DNA of 37,797 bases from Aureobasidium sp. EXF-3400 (lineage: Eukaryota; Ascomycota; Dothideomycetes; Dothideales; Saccotheciaceae), in the NCBI GenBank assembly GCA_024195585.1, contig SWBL01000417.1, positions 1 through 37,797 on the forward strand. Direction: 5' to 3'. Below, piece by piece: positions 32,601 through 37,797 of the stretch; the stretch's first letter is position 1; each line of letters starts with the position of its first letter. The translations under genes were made by a program, and so were the position numbers. The notes under the pieces are model-generated. The model was not told the DNA's origin and searched no databases. It was given only the letters and a program-made list of their open reading frames with translations.

Positions 32601-33861
32601 CAACGATTATGAGCTCGCTCACCAAGCCTTTGGTCGTGCTCAGTCAACAGATCCTGACTATGCACATGCATGGCTCGGCGAGGGTCTGATTGCGCTGATG
32701 ATGGGCGACAAGAAGGAAGCGTTGTCACATTTCACCCACGCATTCGAGATTTCAGATTCTGCTTCTCTGATCTCGAAGCGTCAATATGCCGTATCGGTCT
32801 TCGACAACCTACTCACGACTCCATCAGCTTCGAACGAGATCACTGCGTTGATCCAACCGTTGTTTGCTTTAGAGCAACTGCACCGACAGGTACCTTCAGA
32901 CCAGGCATTCAACCACCTTGCTTCCTTGTTCTCAGAACGCGTGGGTGATCATGCTTCTGCTATTGAGATGCTTACAGATCTTTGCACATCGGCTGAATCT
33001 GACTACGAAGCCACCGAGTCGCTAACCTCTCTCGGACGTTTCGCTCTGGCAAAGGCAGATCTCGCCAGAAACCAACTTGCCTCCAAGGACTTCGAGTCCG
33101 CGGCAGAGAATGCAGGTACTGCTCTTGATCTCTCAGCCGAAGCTGATGCAAGTGGCCTGGAGCCGGACAATAGACGCAAGGTCCGCTTATCTGCTCATTT
33201 GACTGCAGGTCTTGCCGCCTTCTACCTACAGAACATGGATGATGCTATTGCGGCATTCAGATCAGCACTCGAGGAGAGCAACTCTGACCCTGATGTCGTA
33301 TGCTTGCTCGTTCAAGTCCTGTGGGCCAAGGGTGGCGAGGAAGAAAAGTCGGTCGCTCGCGATCAGTTGTTTGACTGTATTGAGAAGCACGACTCTCATG
33401 TTCCATCGATTGTATTGCTCGGTGCCATCGCAGCACTGGACAACGATACAGATGCCCTAGATGCTGTACGCGATGACCTTGCATCCCTGCGCACCAACGA
33501 CACCATCTCCATCTACGACCGCGAGCATGTCGAACAAGTTCTCGGTGCCATTGCAGAGCTTTCCTCTGATGCATCAGAGGTGGACGCGCTGGTCGAGACA
33601 CAGCGCGCCATCATGCTTGCGCCACATCAAAGCCATGGATGGACACAGTTGACTGAGTTGACGGAAGAGGCATACCCAGCACAAATGGCTCTTTTGACGT
33701 CACAGAGAGCTGTGCCACCATACGGCGATCTTGGAGCGCAGGAACTGGCAAAGGCGTTTGCAGGTACGGGAGTGGTTCGTGATGCACAGCGAGCAATCGT
33801 GCTAGCACCATGGGAGAGAAGTGGCTGGGAGACATTTGCAGATGCCGTGACGTCCGCCTAA
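29617..33861 (+). CDS. SKI3: Superkiller complex TPR scaffold Ski3
   Basis: Scaffold of the Ski2-Ski3-Ski8 complex, which feeds cytoplasmic mRNA into the exosome for 3'-to-5' decay, including nonstop and no-go decay. Exons 29617-29735 and 29787-33861 give 1397 residues; the intron is 51 nt (GTATGT..CTGAC..GCAG). The whole protein is TPR helices. Good examples are ALDAENYDDAVTQCQIVLASD at the N-terminus, AAKTYNSAAEIKPDDAQAWLGL, ALVYHQSPKNHPEARELF, AIVSFLSALRISPNDYHSYVGLGE, ELEAGNSEFWNSLGVI, and NERSAKTWCNLGVLYLINNDYELAHQAF in the C-terminal half. The latter resembles the conserved Ski3/TTC37 C-terminal repeats that contact Ski2 and Ski8. The ATG at 29617 gives MSGNKAALKAAKVALD, a usual Ski3 start. 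No break in a 4-kb exon. Confidence 0.93.
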
Positions 33862-33933
33862 AATGCAGTTCCACCTCACAAGCGCGGTGCTGCATCTTAG
33901 GCCAAGAAGGATGAGTAGATAGCTTTATGGGAA

Positions 33934-34222
33934 TGCACAATGGTATCATAAAATCTCCTGAAATCCACTGGAATGTCTTAGACTATTCCTATCTCACTGG
34001 ATGTGATTCATTTCCAGAGTTTTTTGTGCCTTTTCATAGATCCATTACAATCCTCATGCTGACATGGGAGCTCAACCCGGGCTCAAGGAACGCATCGCAG
34101 ACCGAGGATCAAGAGCTCTCATAATCAAACAATGTTGCAAAATGACGCTGTAAAAATGCAGAATGGTATTCAAGATCTCTTCAGATCCACTGAGACGTCT
34201 TACATCGTTCCTGTTGCCTCTT
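33934..34222 (+). repeat. Imperfect direct repeat, two copies of about 65 bp
   Basis: Copies start near 33934 and 34158: GCACAATGGTATCATAAAAT.. and GCAGAATGGTATTCAAGATC.., each followed by a TCC..CTG(G/A)..TGTCTTA-like block. I estimate about 70% identity by eye. They lie just downstream of Ski3 and before the first minisatellite. Confidence 0.45.
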
Positions 34223-34335
34223 CGCCAATATGCATGAGAGATCCAACCTCTTTGACAGCCACCTGCTTATAAGCCTCTCCAATGACTTCTCCAGTGGAGG
34301 AAAGCTATTTCTTGACCAAAATGCTCTCACCTACG

Positions 34336-34562
34336 ATGCTCGTCGGTGGGCAAAATACTCTTGTCTGTCATGCTCGTCGGCGGGCAAAATACTCTCGTCT
34401 GTCATGCTCGTCGGCGGGCAAAGTACTCTCGCCTGCGATGCTCGTCGGCGGGCAAAATGCTCTCGTCTGTCATGCTCGTCGGTGGGCAAAGTACTCTCGT
34501 CTGTCATGCTCGTCGGTGGGCAAAATACTCTCGTCTGTCATGCTCGTCGGTGGGCAAAGCAT
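34336..34562 (+). repeat. Minisatellite, 34-bp unit, six full copies and a partial seventh
   Basis: Units start at 34336, 34370, 34404, 34438, 34472, 34506 and 34540. The consensus begins ATGCTCGTCGG(C/T)GGGCAAA and continues ATACTCTCGTCTGTC. A half-unit (ACCAAAATGCTCTCACCTACG) precedes the array. The unit has no stop codon in any plus frame and 34 is not a multiple of three, so three overlapping open frames arise that spell the same 34-residue periodic peptide in different phases. I do not treat these as genes. Confidence 0.9.
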
Positions 34563-35120
34563 TATTTTGCAGATCTTATCGGACACATATACACACTGTA
34601 GGGCATACCTTCGAATGTTTTTCTTTTTTCTTTTCTCAAGATAGAGGTAGTAAGATTCCAATGAAGTAATATCGAGAAGCTATCAATATTAGGTGTGATC
34701 TTGTCTTAATGTCTGTTAACCGTGCTTGGGCATTCGTCGTTTTAGTCTTGTCTTCGTGCTAGTTGTCAAGCCGTCTTTTAGCCTTTGGTGACCCCCTAAA
34801 CCATGTTTTAAGGCATCGATCTTAGGCGTGTATAAATGACCCTTCTTAAACGCAACAAGATCAGAGGAGGCAAACACTCTATAACGATGACCTCTGTCTA
34901 TTACCGGACAGGCAGCCTCACTCCACTCGCTGTTGTTGTTGCCTGCTATGGCTACCCAGGCAACCACGAACCAGAAATCGAGCTGCGCTTCTTCGATCCA
35001 TGCTACGAGTCGCAGCTAACTTCCTGTAAAAGAGTCAAAGTTGCATGATACAAGTACGTTTAGTCCTGGCCGTCGGAGAAACTGGGTGACAGCTAAGCTA
35101 TATGTAAGCACATGGTTAGG
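34563..35120. other. Region between minisatellite and gene relic
   Basis: About 560 bp of low gene content. A 70-codon plus-strand frame (34836-35048) has no recognised domain. Composition is moderately TA-rich, but YCAR/YTGR tetranucleotides are still present, unlike the block to the right. Confidence 0.4.
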
Positions 35121-35456
35121 CTAACGTTCTCGTGACCGAGGCGTAATAGCATCTTCGAGAGCCTGCATCTGTCTCTCATTCCTTCGACTAGGAAGTGTTG
35201 GTATCCTTGCGGATGGCAGTCTAAAGCCTTCGATTGCCGAAATGTCTGTAGCTACCGGGTCGACTTTAAGAACATCGCATACTTTCACGGCGACCTAATA
35301 AAAGTCGCTTGCATTTTTGTAAGCCGCGATATGTCCTAACTGTCAAGAGGAGATCAAGATGTTTTTGATCTTCCGAGGATTACTTGCATCAAGAGATCTT
35401 AGTAAAGTCTAGAGCTCGTACTAATGGAGGGCATTTTTCGCATTAAGTTTTCTTTC

Positions 35457-35516
35457 CTAGACTCATGTTAGATAACGGGAAGGCCAATAAGGGATGTTAA
35501 GCATTGTGCTACTTAC
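35457..35516 (-). other. Intron with intact splice signals inside the relic
   Basis: 60 nt on the minus strand: donor GTAAGT, branch-like TATCTAACAT 10-19 nt from the end, acceptor GTCTAG. The flanking sequence stays in the same frame. It shows that the decayed frame was once a spliced fungal gene. Confidence 0.55.
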
Positions 35517-36700
35517 TAACTTTGCGCCACAGTGGTCATAGGGCAGCACTCGAGTAGCGTTGACTAGCATGATGCCATCATCACACCGATAACACTGTTA
35601 TTGCATTAGTATGTATTCACATTAAAACTAAAAAGGCGCAACAGAGCATACTAGTTTGATCTCGTACATTGCATTACTACATGTAATGCCATATTCGTTA
35701 GCATGGAATATAGGAAACTCGTTAGAGATGCCGCTTAGCACTAGTCTAAGTCGCTAAAGTGTCTAAATTAAAGCAGGTTAATCTTAGTTGTCTAATACAT
35801 GCCGAGTTATTTGTACCTTGTTAGCACCATATCTTATGATATTCTGTCTCTATTCGTATCCATACTTACCGTTGCGCACTACTTAAGTGTTAGTTAGGCT
35901 TACATGTAAGCGTCTACCTCGCAAGGGATTAGCAGCAGGTTCGACGCTGTTATAAGACTTAACGGCTGCCGTAGAGGCTATAGCAGAAGAAGCATCTATA
36001 TTAGATAAAGGTGTTCCTCCGATCTACATTAATCCCTCTATAGGTTCGATCGCGGAAGGATCGTCGTTAGACTCGATGTCTTTATAAGCTAGCATGGCTG
36101 TCATAAAGGGCTAAATAAAAGAGGTGTCTACATTAGATGGAGATGTTTACATAATCTGTCTCGACTTCTTCGCTAGTCTAACTTAAGAGGGGTCGGGGTT
36201 AAATTCTACGATGTCCTAGGGGACTATGGTTTTCTTAGATAGTATGACTAGAGAGAGGGCTATAGTAAGACTAGTGCTGCCCGGAGCCTATACGACCTTA
36301 GGTTAGGGTTTAATAGATAAGACGTGCGAATTAGTCTCTAGATATATAATGTTTATACCCTCTAGACCACTAAACGATGCAACAAACCCAGACGATAATG
36401 CAACAGTTACATTAAAACCACTGTTAGTTAGTGCATAAGGCTAAGAGAACGGAATGTCTACATTATTAGCCGTTATAAGAGGAGGCCTTAGAGTTTTAAG
36501 GACATTTAGTTGCTCGACACGGAGGGAAGACTAAGTAGGTAAAGGTAGAGCCGATGTCTCGGCTCCTACATAGTCGATCTAAGACTTAGAAGACGTAAGA
36601 GAGCTATTCCACTAACGAGGCCGGAATTGGCTAACGATTAGAAAGTTGCATCTAATGCTAAAGACTACACCGGTAGATAAGGGGTGCGGCTAACGATAAG

Positions 36701-36883
36701 GCTAACGATAAGGCAGATCTAGAATAGGAGTGACGGGTCTTATAGGCAACGGGTGCAGCTAGGGATGATGCTAACGATAAGGCAGATCTAGAATAGGAGT
36801 GCTATGTCTTATAGGGAAAGGATGTGGCTAGGGATGAGGCTAACGAGAACGCAGGTCTTAAGTAGGGGTACTGTTTCTTATAG
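36701..36883 (-). repeat. 69-bp tandem repeat inside the relic (23 codons)
   Basis: Units begin at 36701, 36770 and 36839 (plus-strand GCTAACGA(T/G)AA); the third is shorter and more diverged, and a partial unit precedes the first. In the relic's minus-strand frame each unit encodes a Pro/His/Arg-rich 23-residue block with TPILDLPYR, so the period keeps frame. Confidence 0.75.
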
Positions 36884-37421
36884 GCCCTCTAACTCTTTCC
36901 GAGGTGAAGATTCGAGACGGCATCTATGTATAGGATGATAGGGCGGCCGGTAGTCGATACGAAGAGTGCGATGGTTAAGGATGTAGTCTCTAGTCCGACT
37001 GGTTTCTTGTGATGCGAGTAAGGACGTGGTTTTAGCTATAGGATGTAAGTGATTAATATAACGGGCACAGTAAAAACCAAACCGTGCTAATTGCCTTTCT
37101 ACAAAGCTAAAGAGCCACTCGCTGTTTAAGTAGTTGTATCCATTACGCTCGATAAAGTCGTCGAGATCAGACGGTCGAGCCGATGGTCGATTTACTAGGC
37201 TGTTTAGCTCTACTATGTGATTAAGATAGATCCGCTCATTCGCCATTGTAAGACGACATGCAAAGGGCGGCGTGTAGGGTATACGTAATGACAGAGTTCG
37301 AAGTATATAAACTATGAAACTGCATGTAAAAGGTTAAATGCTTAAGGTTGTAGTAGTTAATAAAAGGGACTCGGGAAGCTAGAGATAACAGAATTCTAAG
37401 AAAGGAAGTCGCGCCTTTAGT

Positions 37422-37439
37422 GCGTCACTTCGGTGACGC
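37422..37439 (+). other. Perfect 7-bp hairpin with C(TTCG)G loop
   Basis: GCGTCAC-TTCG-GTGACGC. As RNA it would carry the very stable cUUCGg tetraloop. It sits at the junction between the mutated block and the second minisatellite. Function unknown; no U-tract follows that would suggest a terminator. Confidence 0.5.
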
Positions 37440-37442
37440 TAA

Positions 37443-37797
37443 GTCGACTCTCGTCTTTCTGCCTACCGACGGGCGAGCCGTCGACTCTCGTCTTTCTGCC
37501 TACCGCTGGGCGAGCCGTCGACTCTCGTCTTTCTGCCTACCGCCGGGCAAGCCGTCGGCTCTCGTCTTTCTGCCTACCGACGGGCGAGCCGTCGACTCTC
37601 GTCTCTTTGCCCACCGACGGGCGAGCCGTCGACTCTCGTCTTTCTGCCTACCGACGGGCGAGCCGTCGACTCTCGTCTTTCTGCCTACCGACGGGCGAGC
37701 CGTCGGCTCTCGTCTTTCTGCCCACCGACGGGCGAGCCGTCGACTCTCGTCTTTCTGCCTACCGACGGGCGAGCCGTCGACTCTCGTCTTTCTGCCT
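37443..37797 (+). repeat. Minisatellite, 37-bp unit, at least 9.5 copies, runs off the right edge
   Basis: Units start at 37443 and every 37 bp to 37776. The consensus begins GTCGACTCTCGTCTTTCTGC and continues CTACCGACGGGCGAGCC. Variants replace GTCGAC by GTCGGC, CTACCGA by CCACCGA, or CGAG by CAAG. It shares ACTCTCGTCT and CGGGC(A/G)A blocks in the same order with the 34-bp array at 34.4 kb. Confidence 0.92.

Larger units (their letters stand above)
35121..37246 (-). pseudogene. Hypermutated relic of a multi-exon gene, family unknown
   Basis: The start is an intact 122-codon frame at 37246-36878 (MANERIYLNHIVELNSL at the N-terminus; NSEWLFSFVERQLARFGFYC inside). From about 36926 the coding-like frame is another one. 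It stays protein-like to a TAG at 35121-35123, for about 580 codons, with about 30 TAG/TAA codons and one TGA by my hand count. Coding-like islands without stops include SGFNVTVALSSGFVASFSGL (near 36400), AYKDIESNDDPSAIEPIEGL (near 36070) and RLRLVLSGISNEFPIFHANE (near 35730). A 60-nt intron at 35516-35457 keeps GTAAGT, CTAAC and CTAG signals. The last exon ends in SRRNERQMQALEDAITPRSR. No family recognised; it could be an accessory gene or the cargo or ORF of a mobile element. Confidence 0.65.
35400..37380. repeat. Block with RIP-like mutation signature (YTAR-rich, YCAR/YTGR-poor)
   Basis: In 36001-36600 I count 32 YTAR tetranucleotides (CTAG, CTAA, TTAG, TTAA) and a single YCAR/YTGR. Random expectation for 600 bp is about 9 and about 19. 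Over 35641-37380 I find only about six YCAR/YTGR. The skew is strand-symmetric, as expected if C-to-T change hit both strands. It stops at about 35400 and at the minisatellite on the right. Confidence 0.7.

Noticed and set aside
34336..34562. CRISPR-like array
   Set aside because: Units are contiguous with no unique spacers, and this is a eukaryotic genome; it is a minisatellite.
34230..34669. Three overlapping plus-strand frames of 107-123 codons
   Set aside because: They are the three phases of the stop-free 34-bp minisatellite; no unique protein sequence beyond it.
34836..35048. 70-codon plus-strand frame
   Set aside because: No domain and no neighbouring exon; overlaps an equally long minus-strand frame. 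Cannot be supported.
35121..37246. Idea that TAG/TAA are read as Gln in this gene (altered genetic code)
   Set aside because: All other genes in the window use TAG, TAA and TGA as ordinary stops, and the stops correlate with a regional mutation signature that also affects non-stop sites. Hypermutation is the simpler explanation.
37443..37797. Telomeric repeat at the right end
   Set aside because: The 37-bp unit is unlike the TTAGGG-type fungal telomere; no TTAGGG tandem run is present.

Overview
The window reads as nuclear DNA of a filamentous ascomycete. Introns are short (about 50-115 nt) with GT..AG ends and CTAAC/CTGAC-like branch points. Genes are closely spaced on both strands, and several families are typical of Pezizomycotina (CFEM-GPI protein, DUF3176 membrane protein, Scw4-type GH17, fungal HAUS1). 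A Dothideomycete is my best guess, but I cannot prove the class.

Layout. 1-5 kb: 5' end of threonyl-tRNA synthetase (minus), divergent from GAR1; phosphatidylserine synthase; a probably mitochondrial repeat protein with a frameshift. 5-11 kb: CFEM-GPI protein, a 5'-truncated flavin amine oxidase, a DUF3176 membrane protein, protein-L-isoaspartate methyltransferase. 11-20 kb: GH17 cell-wall glucanase, then a 3.9-kb stretch with no credible gene, then DNA ligase I behind an ACGCGT box. 19.4-20.7 kb: a tandem duplication of a small single-pass membrane protein gene with its promoter. 21-23.4 kb: a decayed zinc-finger-like gene. 24-34 kb: core eukaryotic genes (Mtm1/SLC25A39-type carrier, F-box protein of the FBXO9/Pof7 type, HAUS1-like augmin subunit, Ski3). 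34.3-37.8 kb: a repeat-rich accessory tail.

The genes are mostly unrelated housekeeping functions: translation (ThrRS, GAR1), membrane lipid synthesis, cell wall, DNA replication, mitochondrial transport, spindle and RNA decay. The only clear functional couplings are divergent promoters (ThrRS/GAR1, Mtm1/F-box) and the duplicated pair.

The most unusual part is the right-hand tail. Two diverged minisatellite arrays (34-bp and 37-bp units) flank a 2.1-kb minus-strand gene relic. One reading frame of the relic stays coding-like for about 580 codons but carries about 30 in-frame TAG/TAA codons and only one TGA. The surrounding 2 kb is almost devoid of YCAR/YTGR tetranucleotides and full of YTAR. 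This looks like a repeat-induced C-to-T mutation process with a four-base context that has converted Gln codons to stops. Exon coordinates below were assigned by eye from splice signals and reading frame; none were checked by alignment or transcript data.
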